The notes: a model not told the origin generated them from the sequence alone. 64,000 bases of DNA from Oceanobacillus iheyensis HTE831 (GCF_000011245.1 NC_004193.1:970501-1034500); one strand, 5' to 3'; counted from the stretch's first letter, positions 33,683 to 45,562 are shown. Translations and numbers: made by a program.

Positions 33683-34567
33683 ATGTCAATACCGTCTATA
33701 GCAAGTTATACATTACCAACAGAAAATGAATTACCAAAAAGTAAAGTGGATTGGAAAGCAGAGGCAAGCCGTTCCGTATTATTAATTCATGATATGCAAC
33801 AATACTTTTTAGATTTTTATGGTCAAGATTCGCCTCTTATTCAACAATTGATACAAAATATATCGACGATAAAAGAGACATGTACAAAGCTTGGAATCCC
33901 TACAATTTATACTGCACAACCTGGAGATCAAAACCAAGAAGATCGAGCGTTACTTACAGATTTTTGGGGACCAGGTCTAGATGATGATATAGAGCAGACA
34001 AAAATTACCGACCAATTGGCACCAACGGAAGACGACATGGTACAGACGAAGTGGAGATATAGTGCATTTAAGAAATCACAACTATTGGAATGGATGCAGG
34101 AAAACGGGAAGGATCAATTAATCATTTGTGGTGTCTATGCCAATATTGGCTGTATTGTTACTGCGGTTGAAGCATTTATGAGTGATATTCAACCATTTAT
34201 TGTTGCAGATGCGATGGCAGATTTTTCGAAGGAACAACATGAAGAAGCATTAGTGTTTGGAGCAGGACGTTGTGCAAGACCATTAATGATGAAGCAATTA
34301 ATAGAGGATATTTCATCTGAAGAAACAATTACGGTGCAATCGATTAAAGTACAAGTAGCAGAAATGTTGGAAGTTTCACCGGATCAATTAAATGAGCAAG
34401 ATGACTTAATTGAAAGTGGATTGGATTCGATTCGAATTATGATGCTAGCAGAAGATTGGAGTTCTAAAGGAATAGATATAAGTTTTATAGAAATGATTGA
34501 ATCTCCTACGTTAGAAGCGTGGTATCAAAAATTAGTTCCAGAATACGAAACCATACAGGTAAAGTAA
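33683..34567 (+). CDS. dhbB: Isochorismatase with aryl carrier domain
   Basis: 294 residues, ATG 33683 after AAGGAGAG. Residues 1-~205: isochorismatase fold (LIHDMQQYFLDFY, TKWRYSAF, GVYANIGCIVTAVEAF). Residues ~215-290: aryl carrier protein with phosphopantetheine site ESGLDSIRIM (Ser ~248). Hydrolyses isochorismate to 2,3-dihydro-2,3-DHB and pyruvate, then carries the aryl thioester for DhbF. It needs activation by the Sfp-type enzyme at 43329. Confidence 0.95.
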   Translation: MSIPSIASYTLPTENELPKSKVDWKAEASRSVLLIHDMQQYFLDFYGQDSPLIQQLIQNISTIKETCTKLGIPTIYTAQPGDQNQEDRALLTDFWGPGLDDDIEQTKITDQLAPTEDDMVQTKWRYSAFKKSQLLEWMQENGKDQLIICGVYANIGCIVTAVEAFMSDIQPFIVADAMADFSKEQHEEALVFGAGRCARPLMMKQLIEDISSEETITVQSIKVQVAEMLEVSPDQLNEQDDLIESGLDSIRIMMLAEDWSSKGIDISFIEMIESPTLEAWYQKLVPEYETIQVK

Positions 34568-34580
34568 GGGGATGTTTTAG

Positions 34581-37500
34581 GTGATTGAAACAATGAAGAA
34601 TTATCCAATATCTGATGCCCAAGCTGGAATATGGTTTGCGCATCAATTGGATACGACAAGTGCTAGTTATAACATGGGAGAATATGTAGAAATAAAAAAT
34701 TCAATGAATGTAGCACTTTTCATCGAATCAATTAAACAAGTAGTAAAGGAAACGGATAGTTTGCATATGAAATATGGTGAGGATGCAAACGGACCATGGC
34801 AACAACTACAAGAACCTAATCATATCGAAGTGCAATACATTGATATTAGTCAGATGCAATCGGCTAAAGAAGAAGCAATCCAACTAATGAAATCGGATCT
34901 TCATCGTAGAGTAGATTTGAGGAAAGACGATGTATATAAACAAATCGTACTAAAGATAGATTCCAAGCATTATCTTTGGTATCAGCGCATCCATCATATT
35001 GCGATGGATGCATATGGATTTTCATTGCTTACTAATCGCGTGGCTCATATATATAGTAGTAAAGTAGCGCAAAAGCAGTATAAACAAACGCCATGGAATC
35101 CATTTTATAAAGTATTAGAGGAAGAGGAAATCTATAAGGAATCTGATCAATATATAGAAGATGGCAACTACTGGATTGATCGTTATCAACACTTACCTGA
35201 ACCTGAAACACTGACAACTAAATATGAAAGTGAAAATAGTACGGTTAAAGTCTCGACCATTTTAAAAAATGACCAGTTAAAGAGACTAAAAGAAAAAGCG
35301 AAACATATGAAAGTTGGCTGGCCGGATCTTATTATGGCAGTAAAGGCAATCTATATGTATCGAATGAAAGGCAATCAAGATATTATTTTAGGGATTCCAA
35401 TGATGAATCGATTAAAATCCGCATCCATTCAAATCCCTTGTACACGGATGAATGTTTTGCCACTTCATATTTCAGTTCATCCGACGTCATCCTTTCAAGA
35501 TCTTGTAGAACAGATATCTGTGAAGATAAGAGAGAATAGTCAGCATCAACGGTACCGTCAAGAACAACTGCAACGAGATTTAGGTAAGGTAGGAATGGAT
35601 TCTTCGCTATTTGGACCACAGGTGAATGTTATGCCATTTTCATATAATCCTGTCTTTGCTGGAACGAAAGCAATAACGTATAAATTAGCGACAGGTCCGG
35701 TGGAAGATTTATCCTGGAATATTTATGAACAAGGTAATGAAGATGGAATTACACTAGATTTAGAGGGGAACGCTGGAAAATATACGAGACAGGAATTAGA
35801 AATCCACGCTGATCGGTTATTACATCTGATTCATACATGTACAGAAATGGATGAACAGTCCTCGATGAGCAGTATTTCTGTTCTCCTTTATGAAGAGAAA
35901 GAGCAAATATTAGATAAGTGGAATAGAAACGCAAACCATTTTCCAATTACTGATCCAGTAAGTCTTTTTCAGCAGCAAGTACAGCTGACACCAGAAGCAC
36001 TAGCAATTCAGCATGATGAAGCAGCGTTAACATATCGTGAATTAGATGAAAAATCGAGTCAACTCGCGAAAGTACTTATAAAAAAGGGCGTTGAAAAGGA
36101 AAGATTTGTGGCGATTAGTCTAGAAAGAACGGATAAATTACCAATTAGTATACTCGCTATATGGAAAGCCGGTGCAGCTTATCTTCCGCTTGATCCGACC
36201 TATCCAGAAGAGCGATTGGAATACATGTTGGAGAATGCAGACCCTATCATGATTCTGACAGACGGAGCATCGTGTCGTAGTATACCAGATTCGTTTGTAC
36301 CGATTATGTTTAATCTGGATGAGGGACTTTTTAATGAAGAAGTAAATAACCAATCTCCATCTTCTATTAATCTTTTTGCTGAGCAATCACTAAAACATGC
36401 AGCGTATATGATTTATACATCAGGATCAACAGGAAAACCAAAAGGAGTCGTTGTTCCAGCTGAAGGTCTTGTCCATTTTCTACAATATATGAACAATGTG
36501 TTTTCCTTATCTGTAAAAGATCGATTATTAGCTTTAACGACGATTTCATTTGATATCTCTGTATTGGAATTGTTCTTGCCACTAGTTAGTGGAGCGACTT
36601 GTGTATTAATGAAACGTGAGATTGTGCAGGATCCAATCTTACTTAATCAAACTATCAACAATCAGAAAATTACAGCAATACAGGCTACGCCAACACATTG
36701 GCAAATGATCTTAGCGCATCAACAAGCATCATTAACAGATGTAAAGGCGTTAGTAGGAGGAGAAGCACTCCCATCCTATCTAGCAGAAGAAATGGTAAAA
36801 ACATGTCAATCTGTAACCAACCTTTATGGTCCTACGGAAACAACCATTTGGTCCACTGTATATGAGTTGGACAAGGAAGAACCAAAGGGTTTGATAGGAG
36901 CACCGATAGACGAGACAGCCGTATACGTTCTAGATCAAGATCTACAACTAGTACCTCCAGAAGTAGATGGGGAGTTGTATATTGCTGGAGCTGGAGTCAC
37001 TAGAGGATATTATGGCCGTCCTTCTTTAACTGCAGAGCGATATGTAGCTAATCCATTTGGTGATTCGGGAAGTAGAATGTACCGTACAGGTGACATTGTA
37101 CAATGGACAAGCAACGGCAGTCTTGAATATATAAAACGTGCGGATGATCAAGTTAAGTTGCGAGGTCATCGTATTGAATTAGGAGAAATCGAAAAGGTGA
37201 TTTCATCATTTTCTCCTAATATGAGTGCAAAAGTCATCGTTCGTGAAGATACACCAGGAAATCAGCAACTTGTAGCCTATTTAGTTGGCGCAGATGAAAT
37301 AACCAAGGAAGAATTAATAACGCATGCGAAGCATACAGTGCCTGAATATATGATTCCAGATTCAATCGTTTACTTAGATGAATTCCCATTAACACTTAAT
37401 GGGAAACTGGATAAGAAGAAGTTGCCACAACCTGAATATTATCATGTTGAAGTGGAGCAACAGTTAAATGAGGATGAGCAGGCGCTTCATGATATTTTTT

Positions 37501-40500
37501 CAAAATTACTACATTTACCAGTTATTTCTATTGAAGATTCATTTTTTGATTTAGGTGGACATTCTTTATTGGCATCTCATTTAATTGCGCAAATTAGGGA
37601 TAAATGGAATAAGGAAATTTCTTTTTCTACTGTATTTAACTATCCAACTATTAAAGAGTTAGCGGTATTAATAAAAGAAGTTTCAGAGACTTCTACAGAA
37701 ATTGTTGCCGTTGAGGATAGAGCAAGTGCGTTGTTATCTTATGAACAACATCGTTTATGGTTTATCGATCAAATGGAAGGACCAAGTGCGACATACAATA
37801 TTCCATTCGAAATAGATTTAAATGGAAAATTGAATAAGCATGCTTTACAAGTAGCATTAGACTATGTAGTAAAGCGTCATGAATCATTACGAACTGTCTT
37901 TTCCATGGATGGGGAAACGCCTGTGCAACATATTTTACCAGCAGATCAGTCATCTATTCGTCTAGAGATAGTAGAGTCAAATCCAGAAGAATTAGCAAGT
38001 GTTGTAGAGGAAGCGAAGCAATTTCATTTTGATATTACAAAAGAGCCTCCAGTAAAGGCAGTCCTATTTAAAGTAGCAGAAGATAAGCATGTGTTATTAC
38101 TCTTATTCCATCATATTATTGCAGATGGATGGTCATTAATACCACTTACAAAAGATTTATCAAAAGCCTATAAAAATAGTCTAGAGCATACTGATATTAC
38201 GGATGAACCTTTAGCAATTCAGTATCAAGATTATGTGGCTTGGCAACAAGAGCAGATGGGAAAATCATCTGCAGAGGAAGAGTTGGATTATTGGAAGCAA
38301 CAATTAATCGAATTGCCAGCAGAAACACCATTGCCATATGATGTACAACGACCAAAAACTCGGCAAAATGAAGGAAAGCATTATCCGTTTATCATTGATC
38401 AACAATTACAATCAGCAATAACGAACTATGCAAAAGAAAACAATGTAACGACTTTTATGGTGCTTCAAGCTTCTCTAACTTCTGTTTTGTCCAGGTTAGG
38501 TTCTGGAGTAGATATCCCGATAGGTACGCCGATTGTTGGTCGAAATAATCAGCAATTAGATGATTTAATCGGATTCTTTGTAAATACATTAGTGCTGCGG
38601 ACAGATGTATCCAATAACCCAACATTTCATGAATTAGTGAGCCGAGTAAAGAAAACCAATGTGGAAGCGTATGATCGCCAAGATATTCCATTTGATAAAG
38701 TAGTGGAAATTGTTAATCCGGAGCGCTCTGCATCGAGACATCCACTCTTTCAGATGATGTTAATCCTTCAGAATGCACCGAACCCTGTGGTAGATATTCC
38801 ACAAGTTGACAGCGATGTGAAGGTGAGTGGAACGGGTACAGCGAAGTTTGATTTGACATTTGAATTATGGGAGCAACCAAATGAAGCTGGAGCATTGAAC
38901 GGCATTATTGAATATCGAACTGATTTGTATAAGGATAATCAGATTGAGTATATGTGTCAACAATGGCTAACCTTTTTAAAACACGCGTTGGAAACACCAG
39001 ACAAGACAATAGGAACTATTCCTTTTATATCGACGGAAGAAAGACAATTTGTTCTAGATTATAAAAAACAAGCCAACAATGAATCAACCGACAGATCGAT
39101 TGTTCAAATATTTGAATCACAAGTGGACAAGTATCCACATAATATTGCTGTTTCGTATGAAGGGGAGCAGCTCACTTATCAGCAATTAAACGAGCGCGCT
39201 AACCAAATGGCTAGATATTTAATGGATCAAGGTGCTGGACCCGAAAAACTAATATCAATTATGTTACCAAGGTCTATTTCCATGATGGTAAGTATTTTAG
39301 CTGTCTTAAAAACAGGTAGTGCTTATGTACCTGTAGACCCTGATTATCCTGATGAAAGGATAAGTTATATATTATCAGATGCTAATCCGTCTATTGTGAT
39401 CACGAATGAGAAGAGTAATCAAACAACAGAGGATTTTACTAGTCTACACGTAATTGATATAGCTGATGTAAGCAGTCGTATATTACAGGCGTATTCTAAT
39501 CAAAATATCAATCAATCGATTTCAGCAATGAATGCGGCTTATATCATATATACGTCTGGTTCAACAGGAAAGCCTAAGGGTGTGGTAATACCTCATCATA
39601 ATGTCATTCGCTTATTAAACGAGACGGATGAATGGTATCACTTTAACTCTGACGATGTATGGACGATGTTCCACTCGTACGCGTTTGATTTTTCTGTTTG
39701 GGAAATCTGGGGAGCATTACTTTATGGTGGAAAATTAGTTATTGTCCCATACAACGTAAGTAGAATGCCAATCGAATTTCTTGATTTACTTGTACAAGAA
39801 CAAGTAACGGTGTTAAACCAGACTCCTTCTGCATTTTATCAACTCATGTATGCAGAACAGGAAAGAAGGGACTTATCTCGAAAACTATCTCTAAGGTATG
39901 TCGTGTTTGGTGGGGAACAGCTAGAATTAGCAAGGTTAAAAGACTGGTTTACGTTACACGAGAATTCTACAACAAAACTGATTAATATGTATGGAATCAC
40001 AGAGACGACGGTGCATGTTAGTTACCTTGAATTAAATGAAGAGATTATCGATCAACAAGGTAATAGTTTAATTGGAACAAATATCCCCGACCTAGAAATA
40101 TATATTTTAGACGACTTTTTACAGCCAGTACCGATTGGTGTTACAGGGGAGATGTACGTAGCCGGAGGTGGACTGGCCAGAGGATATCTTAATCAAAGTT
40201 CCTTAACAGCCTCTCGGTTTGTAGCTAATCCTTTTGGTGAAGCAGGAAGCAGAATGTATAAAACAGGGGATTTAGCAAAATGGTTAGACGACGGAACCAT
40301 TGATTATATTGGGCGCTCGGATCATCAAGTGAAAATCAGAGGCTATCGAATTGAGCTAGGTGAAGTTAATGCTCATATAATATCCCATGAATCTATAAAA
40401 GAAGCAGCTACTACTGTACTTAATCAACATGGAGATAATCAACTTGTATCTTATATCGTAACAGATAAGGAAGTCAGAGACGCTGACTTAAAAGCTTATA

Positions 40501-41702
40501 TCGCTTCTTTCTTACCTGGTTATATGATTCCATCTACCTTTGTTCACATAGATAGGATTCCGTTAACGGCGCACGGAAAATTAGATACGAAGAATCTACC
40601 ATTACCTGATTACACTGTAAATGTAACGGGAGAAGGTCCTCGGACACCGAGTGAAGAGTTACTTTGTGAATTGTTTAAAGAAATTCTTCATTTAGATGAA
40701 GTAGGTATTCACGATAGTTTCTTTGACTTGGGAGGACATTCCTTATTAGCCGTTACATTAATGAATAGAATAAGGGAATTGTTTGGGAAAGAACTAGGAA
40801 TTGGAGTCTTATTTGAGGCACCTACAGTAGCTGAATTAGTACATGTATTGGATGGAGATAATGATACATCGAGTTCGTTAGATATGTTGCTTCCATTACG
40901 AAAAAGCGGTTCAGAACTGCCACTATTTTGTGTACACCCGGCAGGCGGATTGAGCTGGTGCTATGCTGGTTTAATGAGTACACTCGGACCAGAATTTCCG
41001 ATATATGGACTTCAAGCAAGAGGAATTTCCGAAGCTGAAGCAAAACCTGACTCATTAGTAGAAATGGCACAGGACTATATTGCGGAAATGAAACGTGTAC
41101 AACCAGAAGGACCATATCGAGTCTTAGGCTGGTCACTTGGTGGAAATGTGGCACATGCTATCACCGTTGAATTACAAAAGCTTGGTGATGAGGTAGAGTT
41201 AGTCTTCATTATGGATTCCTATCCAAGTGATTTTGTTCCGCTTTCTGGTGAAGAAGGAGAACAAGATGCCTTGATTGCCTTACTTACATTAGGTGGATAT
41301 GATCCTGAACAACTTATGCATAAAGAAATTTCCATTGAAAACGTAGTTGAACTTCTTAATCATCATGGTAGTGCGTTGGCTAGTTTAGACAAACAAACCA
41401 TTATAAATTTGAAAGAGACTTATAGAAATTCAGTTAAGATTATGTCGGAATACAAACCAAAAACATTCGATGGAAATATGATCTTCTTTAAATCAACCAT
41501 TGTACCAGATTGGTTTACGGATGCAGATCCTAGTAAATGGACACCATTCATATCTGGAGAAATGCTAGAGTACGATATTCATTGTCGACATAAAGATATG
41601 TGTCAACCTGAACCGCTTGCTGAAATTGGAGCAATCGTTGAACAAGAATTACAAAAAAAGAAAAAAGATAGAAAGGATGAATATAATGACAAATCCATTT
41701 GA
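34581..41702 (+). CDS. dhbF: Dimodular bacillibactin NRPS
   Basis: 2373 residues from GTG 34581 (AAGGGG site), about the length of B. subtilis DhbF. Order C-A-PCP-C-A-PCP-TE. C1 has HHIAMDAYG (~137; DA replaces the usual DG). A1 has [11 protein letters not shown] (~610), PCP1 GGHSLL (Ser ~993), C2 HHIIADG (~1176), A2 core ~1654, PCP2 Ser ~2053. The TE has GWSLGG (Ser ~2184), MDSYP and CRHKDM. Specificity residues read D-I-L-Q-L-G-L-I-W-K in A1 (Gly code) and D-F-W-N-V-G-M-V-H-K in A2 (Thr code, one conservative change). The TE should trimerise DHB-Gly-Thr into the cyclic trilactone bacillibactin. The stop overlaps the MbtH gene by 17 nt. Confidence 0.96.
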   Translation: MIETMKNYPISDAQAGIWFAHQLDTTSASYNMGEYVEIKNSMNVALFIESIKQVVKETDSLHMKYGEDANGPWQQLQEPNHIEVQYIDISQMQSAKEEAIQLMKSDLHRRVDLRKDDVYKQIVLKIDSKHYLWYQRIHHIAMDAYGFSLLTNRVAHIYSSKVAQKQYKQTPWNPFYKVLEEEEIYKESDQYIEDGNYWIDRYQHLPEPETLTTKYESENSTVKVSTILKNDQLKRLKEKAKHMKVGWPDLIMAVKAIYMYRMKGNQDIILGIPMMNRLKSASIQIPCTRMNVLPLHISVHPTSSFQDLVEQISVKIRENSQHQRYRQEQLQRDLGKVGMDSSLFGPQVNVMPFSYNPVFAGTKAITYKLATGPVEDLSWNIYEQGNEDGITLDLEGNAGKYTRQELEIHADRLLHLIHTCTEMDEQSSMSSISVLLYEEKEQILDKWNRNANHFPITDPVSLFQQQVQLTPEALAIQHDEAALTYRELDEKSSQLAKVLIKKGVEKERFVAISLERTDKLPISILAIWKAGAAYLPLDPTYPEERLEYMLENADPIMILTDGASCRSIPDSFVPIMFNLDEGLFNEEVNNQSPSSINLFAEQSLKHAAYMIYTSGSTGKPKGVVVPAEGLVHFLQYMNNVFSLSVKDRLLALTTISFDISVLELFLPLVSGATCVLMKREIVQDPILLNQTINNQKITAIQATPTHWQMILAHQQASLTDVKALVGGEALPSYLAEEMVKTCQSVTNLYGPTETTIWSTVYELDKEEPKGLIGAPIDETAVYVLDQDLQLVPPEVDGELYIAGAGVTRGYYGRPSLTAERYVANPFGDSGSRMYRTGDIVQWTSNGSLEYIKRADDQVKLRGHRIELGEIEKVISSFSPNMSAKVIVREDTPGNQQLVAYLVGADEITKEELITHAKHTVPEYMIPDSIVYLDEFPLTLNGKLDKKKLPQPEYYHVEVEQQLNEDEQALHDIFSKLLHLPVISIEDSFFDLGGHSLLASHLIAQIRDKWNKEISFSTVFNYPTIKELAVLIKEVSETSTEIVAVEDRASALLSYEQHRLWFIDQMEGPSATYNIPFEIDLNGKLNKHALQVALDYVVKRHESLRTVFSMDGETPVQHILPADQSSIRLEIVESNPEELASVVEEAKQFHFDITKEPPVKAVLFKVAEDKHVLLLLFHHIIADGWSLIPLTKDLSKAYKNSLEHTDITDEPLAIQYQDYVAWQQEQMGKSSAEEELDYWKQQLIELPAETPLPYDVQRPKTRQNEGKHYPFIIDQQLQSAITNYAKENNVTTFMVLQASLTSVLSRLGSGVDIPIGTPIVGRNNQQLDDLIGFFVNTLVLRTDVSNNPTFHELVSRVKKTNVEAYDRQDIPFDKVVEIVNPERSASRHPLFQMMLILQNAPNPVVDIPQVDSDVKVSGTGTAKFDLTFELWEQPNEAGALNGIIEYRTDLYKDNQIEYMCQQWLTFLKHALETPDKTIGTIPFISTEERQFVLDYKKQANNESTDRSIVQIFESQVDKYPHNIAVSYEGEQLTYQQLNERANQMARYLMDQGAGPEKLISIMLPRSISMMVSILAVLKTGSAYVPVDPDYPDERISYILSDANPSIVITNEKSNQTTEDFTSLHVIDIADVSSRILQAYSNQNINQSISAMNAAYIIYTSGSTGKPKGVVIPHHNVIRLLNETDEWYHFNSDDVWTMFHSYAFDFSVWEIWGALLYGGKLVIVPYNVSRMPIEFLDLLVQEQVTVLNQTPSAFYQLMYAEQERRDLSRKLSLRYVVFGGEQLELARLKDWFTLHENSTTKLINMYGITETTVHVSYLELNEEIIDQQGNSLIGTNIPDLEIYILDDFLQPVPIGVTGEMYVAGGGLARGYLNQSSLTASRFVANPFGEAGSRMYKTGDLAKWLDDGTIDYIGRSDHQVKIRGYRIELGEVNAHIISHESIKEAATTVLNQHGDNQLVSYIVTDKEVRDADLKAYIASFLPGYMIPSTFVHIDRIPLTAHGKLDTKNLPLPDYTVNVTGEGPRTPSEELLCELFKEILHLDEVGIHDSFFDLGGHSLLAVTLMNRIRELFGKELGIGVLFEAPTVAELVHVLDGDNDTSSSLDMLLPLRKSGSELPLFCVHPAGGLSWCYAGLMSTLGPEFPIYGLQARGISEAEAKPDSLVEMAQDYIAEMKRVQPEGPYRVLGWSLGGNVAHAITVELQKLGDEVELVFIMDSYPSDFVPLSGEEGEQDALIALLTLGGYDPEQLMHKEISIENVVELLNHHGSALASLDKQTIINLKETYRNSVKIMSEYKPKTFDGNMIFFKSTIVPDWFTDADPSKWTPFISGEMLEYDIHCRHKDMCQPEPLAEIGAIVEQELQKKKKDRKDEYNDKSI

Positions 41703-41901
41703 AAATAAGGATGGAAATTACTATGTACTTATAAATGATGAGGGCCAATATTCACTTTGGCCCGACTTCATACAAGTTCCTGAGGGTTGGAATATTGCAT
41801 ATGGACCAGAAGGATTAACTGTTTGTCAGGACTATATCGAAGACTATTGGAATGATTTACTTCCAACTAGCTTGAAAAAGAAAAAGCTGAGTATTTCTTA
41901 A
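41686..41901 (+). CDS. MbtH-like protein
   Basis: 71 residues from ATG 41686 (AAAGGATG site), inside the 3' end of dhbF; a longer in-frame start at 41617 has no site. Conserved MbtH features: [24 protein letters not shown], IPxGW-type [10 protein letters not shown] and [14 protein letters not shown] (three Trp). It binds and stabilises adenylation domains of DhbF. Its stop is directly followed by the ATG of the exporter gene. Confidence 0.95.
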   Translation: MTNPFENKDGNYYVLINDEGQYSLWPDFIQVPEGWNIAYGPEGLTVCQDYIEDYWNDLLPTSLKKKKLSIS

Positions 41902-43329
41902 ATGATTGGTTCGTCATTTTTACATTCAAGAAAAGTAGTTTGTTTCATCTATATATTAGCAATGTTTATGGCTTCATTAGATGGAACAATTGTATATGTA
42001 GCATTACCAACGATTGGAGAAGACTTAAACGTATCATCAGCAGATTTAAGTGGTGTGACGGTTTGGTATCTTGTAGGTGTTGCTGCGATCCTGCCTATTG
42101 CGGGATGGCTTGGAGATCGATTTGGAAGTAAGAAAGTATTTTTAAGTGCATTGTCTATATTTACGATTGCATCTATTATTTGTGGACTTGTTCAAACAGT
42201 AGGCCTACTAAATATCGCACGTTTTATACAAGGTCTAGGCGGAGGTATGCTTGCTCCTATCGGCATGGCGATGATATTCCGAACTTTTTCAGTAGAAGAA
42301 CGTCCTAAAGTATCTCGTTCTCTTGTTTTACCGATAGCAATTGCCCCAGCATTAGGTCCTATAGTAGGCGGGTTAATCTTAGAAATTCTTTCTTGGCAAT
42401 GGATTTTCTTTATCAATATACCAATTGGAGTTATCGCAATTGTTATTGGTATGTTCTATCTAACCGAACATCAAGAGGAAAATGTAGGGAGAATGGATTG
42501 GAAAGGATTTGTTCTCATTGTTGTAGGTTATCCTTTATTAATGTTTTCTTTAACACAAGGTTCTTCAAGAGGTTGGACTTCGATTGAAATACTTGGTTCT
42601 GCAATTTGTGGATTACTATTAGTCAGTGTATTTATATTGCATGCAATAAATAAAGAAAAACCTATTATGGATGTAAAGCTATTATCCGAGCCTACATTTC
42701 GTAAGGTAAGTATACTTTCTTTCTTTGCTGTTAGTGGTTTACAAAGCTTACTTTTTATATTTCCAATTATGTATCAACAGGCAGTAGGTGCAACCGCACT
42801 GGAAAGCGGTATTGTTGTATTTATTGAAGCAATTGGATTAATGTTGGCTTCAAGATTAATGCCGTTTTCGTTAAAAAAGCTAGGCGTCTACCGAGTCATT
42901 TTGTTTGGATTTTTAGGCGCATGTATCAGCTTTATACTAATGAGCATAGTTGGACCTTTTGCTAATCCTTGGGTGTTAAGAATACTATTATTTACGATCG
43001 GATTAACATTAGGACATTCGGTAATTGCTATGCAATATACGACATTTACGAATATAACTTCTCAAAATATGAGTAAAGCAACGACGTTATTTAATGTTCA
43101 AAATCGTTTAGGAGCAGCGATTGGTATATCAATGATTGCTAGTTTACTTATTACGCTACAAGATGAGGCGGAAAGCATTATGGACCCTAATCCGTATCAG
43201 ATCTCTATTTTCATTGCTGCAATATTTCTAGCAATTTCATTTATACTTACGTTTAAAAACCGTCATATTATTAAGCATAGTGATAAACAAACAAATCGTA
43301 ACTCTATTAAAGGAGAAAAAGCGGGGTAA
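41902..43329 (+). CDS. MFS exporter, DHA2 (14-TM) family
   Basis: 475 residues, ATG 41902 immediately after the MbtH stop, so translationally coupled. Fourteen predicted helices. Motif C-like and DHA2 signatures: MFMASLDGTIVYVALPTI, GWLGDRFGSKKVF, RFIQGLGGGMLAPIGMAM, LGPIVGGLILEILSWQWIFFINIPIG. Position within the dhb operon makes it the likely bacillibactin exporter. EmrB/QacA-type drug efflux is the family default. Confidence 0.9.
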   Translation: MIGSSFLHSRKVVCFIYILAMFMASLDGTIVYVALPTIGEDLNVSSADLSGVTVWYLVGVAAILPIAGWLGDRFGSKKVFLSALSIFTIASIICGLVQTVGLLNIARFIQGLGGGMLAPIGMAMIFRTFSVEERPKVSRSLVLPIAIAPALGPIVGGLILEILSWQWIFFINIPIGVIAIVIGMFYLTEHQEENVGRMDWKGFVLIVVGYPLLMFSLTQGSSRGWTSIEILGSAICGLLLVSVFILHAINKEKPIMDVKLLSEPTFRKVSILSFFAVSGLQSLLFIFPIMYQQAVGATALESGIVVFIEAIGLMLASRLMPFSLKKLGVYRVILFGFLGACISFILMSIVGPFANPWVLRILLFTIGLTLGHSVIAMQYTTFTNITSQNMSKATTLFNVQNRLGAAIGISMIASLLITLQDEAESIMDPNPYQISIFIAAIFLAISFILTFKNRHIIKHSDKQTNRNSIKGEKAG

Positions 43330-44027
43330 TGACTATCTATGCTTGTAAATTACCTTCCTATCAAAATTGGCAGGAAGTGCAATTCTACAGCCAATATATT
43401 TCACAAAAAAGAAGAGATAGGATACAGAAATTCAAAAAAGTGGGGGACGCTTATCGTTCCCTCACGAGTGAACTTTTACTTAGAAAGATACTATTTGATC
43501 AATTTCATCTTGTTGATGTAACTATTTCTACAGATAAACAAGGAAAACCGTATTTACCTTATCATTCAAATATACATTTTAATCTTTCTCACTCTGGAGC
43601 ATGGTGTGTATGTGTAGTAGGAGAAAAACAAGTTGGTATTGATATTGAGTATATTGACGTGATACCTGAAAATTTGATTTTTACAATTCTTTCAGATGAA
43701 GAGCTGGCTTCTGAGGATAATTTACACCATCTTTTTTTTGAAAAGTGGACAGTCTTGGAAAGCTATTTGAAAATGATAGGGACTGGTCTATATCTCCCGT
43801 TAGGGTCTGTAGAAATGAAATCAACTAGTGATCGAACGTACAGCGTAAAGCATCGTGAAGGAAAGTATCCAGCAGGAACGAGTAACTGTTATACATTCGA
43901 CGAAAATTACAAGTTATCGATTTGCACAAGGGAGTTAGATAAAAATATGCATACATGTATCTATCAGTATGATTTTGATAAACTAGTAAATTCATCAAAA
44001 GGAACGAATCCACAAGCTCTCATTTAG
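43329..44027 (+). CDS. Sfp-type 4'-phosphopantetheinyl transferase
   Basis: 232 residues; ATG 43329 overlaps the previous stop (TAATG). Family blocks: DKQGKPYLPYHSNIHFNLSHSGAWCVCVV, VGIDIEYID (Mg ligands Asp/Glu) and FEKWTVLESYLKMIGTGL. In Sfp the last block is W-x-x-K-E-S/A-x-x-K; here the Lys before the catalytic Glu is Leu (VLES), while Glu and the following Lys are kept. It converts apo carrier domains of DhbB and DhbF to holo form with CoA. A large terminator follows. Confidence 0.9.
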   Translation: MTIYACKLPSYQNWQEVQFYSQYISQKRRDRIQKFKKVGDAYRSLTSELLLRKILFDQFHLVDVTISTDKQGKPYLPYHSNIHFNLSHSGAWCVCVVGEKQVGIDIEYIDVIPENLIFTILSDEELASEDNLHHLFFEKWTVLESYLKMIGTGLYLPLGSVEMKSTSDRTYSVKHREGKYPAGTSNCYTFDENYKLSICTRELDKNMHTCIYQYDFDKLVNSSKGTNPQALI

Positions 44028-44063
44028 GGAAAACAGTTAGTTCAATTAACATTCAATTTAAGG

Positions 44064-44120
44064 AAAACACTCTTCATTTTGTCTATAAATATTTATAAGA
44101 CATAGGGAGGGTGTTTTTTA
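44064..44120 (+). terminator. Terminator of the siderophore operon
   Basis: Outer stem AAAACACTC/GAGGGTGTTTT (44064-44117) enclosing an inner TGTCTATAAATA/TATTTATAAGACA stem, then TTTTA. Confidence 0.8.
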
Positions 44121-44176
44121 TTGACAGAAAACCATAAAAAATTTACATTATGATTAAGTGTTCGAACCTATGAACA
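44121..44176 (+). promoter_or_regulatory. Promoter and candidate operator of the ArsR gene
   Basis: TTGACA (44121-44126), 17-bp spacer and TACATT (44144-44149). A TGTTC-N8-GAACA inverted repeat (44159-44176) sits at the expected transcription start, a position suited to repression by the encoded ArsR protein. Confidence 0.6.
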
Positions 44177-44192
44177 TAAAAGGAGGTATGTA

Positions 44193-44510
44193 ATGAGTCA
44201 ACAAACAATGAAGCTTCTAAGAGAGTGTACTCCTGTTTTCAATATTTTACGGGATGAGAATAGACAAGAGATTTTGATGCTCCTATTTGATGAAGGACAA
44301 ATGTCGGTCAATCAAATTGCTGATCGTTTAACACTTTCTAGACCTGCTATCTCTCATCATTTAAAACATCTTCTTGACGCAAAAGTAGTTACTGTACAAA
44401 AAAGTGCTACAGTGAGATATTATAATCTTTCACTCGAACACTCTATTGTGATGTTAAAAAGACTTATTCAGTCTTTAGAGAGTGATCAACATAATATAGC
44501 AAAAAACTAG
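44193..44510 (+). CDS. ArsR family transcriptional regulator
   Basis: 105 residues, ATG 44193 after AAAGGAGG. Winged helix: FNILRDENRQEILMLLFDEGQMSVNQIADRLTLSRPAISHHLKHLLDAKVV, with wing AVTVQKSATVRYYNLS. It lacks the CxC metal site of arsenic/cadmium sensors (the only Cys is near residue 10), so it is probably a non-metal sensor. It is followed after 110 nt by an alpha/beta hydrolase, a common pair in Bacillaceae. Confidence 0.88.
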   Translation: MSQQTMKLLRECTPVFNILRDENRQEILMLLFDEGQMSVNQIADRLTLSRPAISHHLKHLLDAKVVTVQKSATVRYYNLSLEHSIVMLKRLIQSLESDQHNIAKN

Positions 44511-44620
44511 CACCTGCCTGAGGATAGGGGCTTCTTGTCTTTATGTTTGAATGTTCGGCTTTATTAAAAGGTTTTGGGATACCTTGTTTGATATAAAACG
44601 AAACGTAGGAGGAACTAAAA

Positions 44621-45562
44621 TTGTCATATAATGAGCAAGCAGCATGGCGAGAAATTATGCAAAAACTACCTGAAGTATACCATTTCACGGAAGACTATTA
44701 TCCAACAGAAGAGTGGTGGGACTGGAAAGGTCATCAAGTTCACTTAGATTGTTTTCGTAACGCAAAGGCTCCTGCTAAAGTGATTTTACTTCATGGTGTA
44801 GGAACAAATGGCAGGCAGATGTCAATGATTTTAGGCGGGCCCCTTGCACAAGATGGTTTTGAAACAATAGCGATTGACATGCCAACTTACGGTGTCACGA
44901 AGGTAAACAAAGAAGTAGTTGTAAAATACGATGACTGGGTTGATTTGGCTTGTGATTATATTGATCATGAGTTAAAGCGAGATGATAGACCGATTGTTCT
45001 TTATGGATTAAGTGCAGGTGGAATGGAAGCATATCATATAGCAAGCAAAACGAAAAATGTAAAAGGGATTATAGGCATGACATTTTTGGATCAACGATTG
45101 CAGCAAGTTCGAGATGAGACAACTAATAATCTCTTTTGGAGCCGTGTAGGTATTCCGATGGCATCGGTTGCTTGTAAATTTGGACTTGAAAACTTCAAGA
45201 TGAAAATGAGTGCACCTGCTAAAATGAGTGCTTTGTGCAATGATAAAAATGTTATGAAAATATTTAACCGCGATAAGACATCTGCCGCTAATGTAGCAAG
45301 TATGAGATTTTTAGATACCTATGCAAACTATACACCAGCTATAGAGCCAGAAGATTTTGATGTATGTCCTATTCTTTTAACACAACCGGCTGAAGATAAA
45401 TGGACACCGTTACATTTGAGCAAATTAGTATTGGACAGAATAAATAAAGTCGATGTAGAGATAGTCAATCTAGAAAATGGGGGCCATTACCCTGTGGAAC
45501 AACCAGCGTTAGATCAAATGCATCAAGCTGTCCTAAAGTTTTTGAATAAAGTTATACAGTAA
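44621..45562 (+). CDS. Alpha/beta hydrolase
   Basis: 313 residues from TTG 44621 (GTAGGAGGAAC). Oxyanion LLHGVGTNGRQ (~60), nucleophile YGLSAGGMEAYH (Ser ~135), Asp in TQPAEDKWTP (~262) and His in NGGHYPVEQ (~292). The N-terminal WWDWKGHQVHLDCF resembles esterase-type leader strands. It is likely controlled by the upstream ArsR protein. The substrate is unknown, and it is not similar enough to BesA-type trilactone hydrolases to call it that despite its location after the dhb operon. Confidence 0.82.
   Translation: MSYNEQAAWREIMQKLPEVYHFTEDYYPTEEWWDWKGHQVHLDCFRNAKAPAKVILLHGVGTNGRQMSMILGGPLAQDGFETIAIDMPTYGVTKVNKEVVVKYDDWVDLACDYIDHELKRDDRPIVLYGLSAGGMEAYHIASKTKNVKGIIGMTFLDQRLQQVRDETTNNLFWSRVGIPMASVACKFGLENFKMKMSAPAKMSALCNDKNVMKIFNRDKTSAANVASMRFLDTYANYTPAIEPEDFDVCPILLTQPAEDKWTPLHLSKLVLDRINKVDVEIVNLENGGHYPVEQPALDQMHQAVLKFLNKVIQ

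Noticed and set aside
41617..41685. N-terminal extension of the MbtH-like protein
   Set aside because: Lies inside dhbF, has no ribosome site, and the MbtH family starts at MTNPFEN.
44621..45562. BesA-type bacillibactin trilactone hydrolase
   Set aside because: The gene follows the dhb operon but has its own ArsR regulator, a terminator separates it, and the motifs are generic alpha/beta hydrolase.
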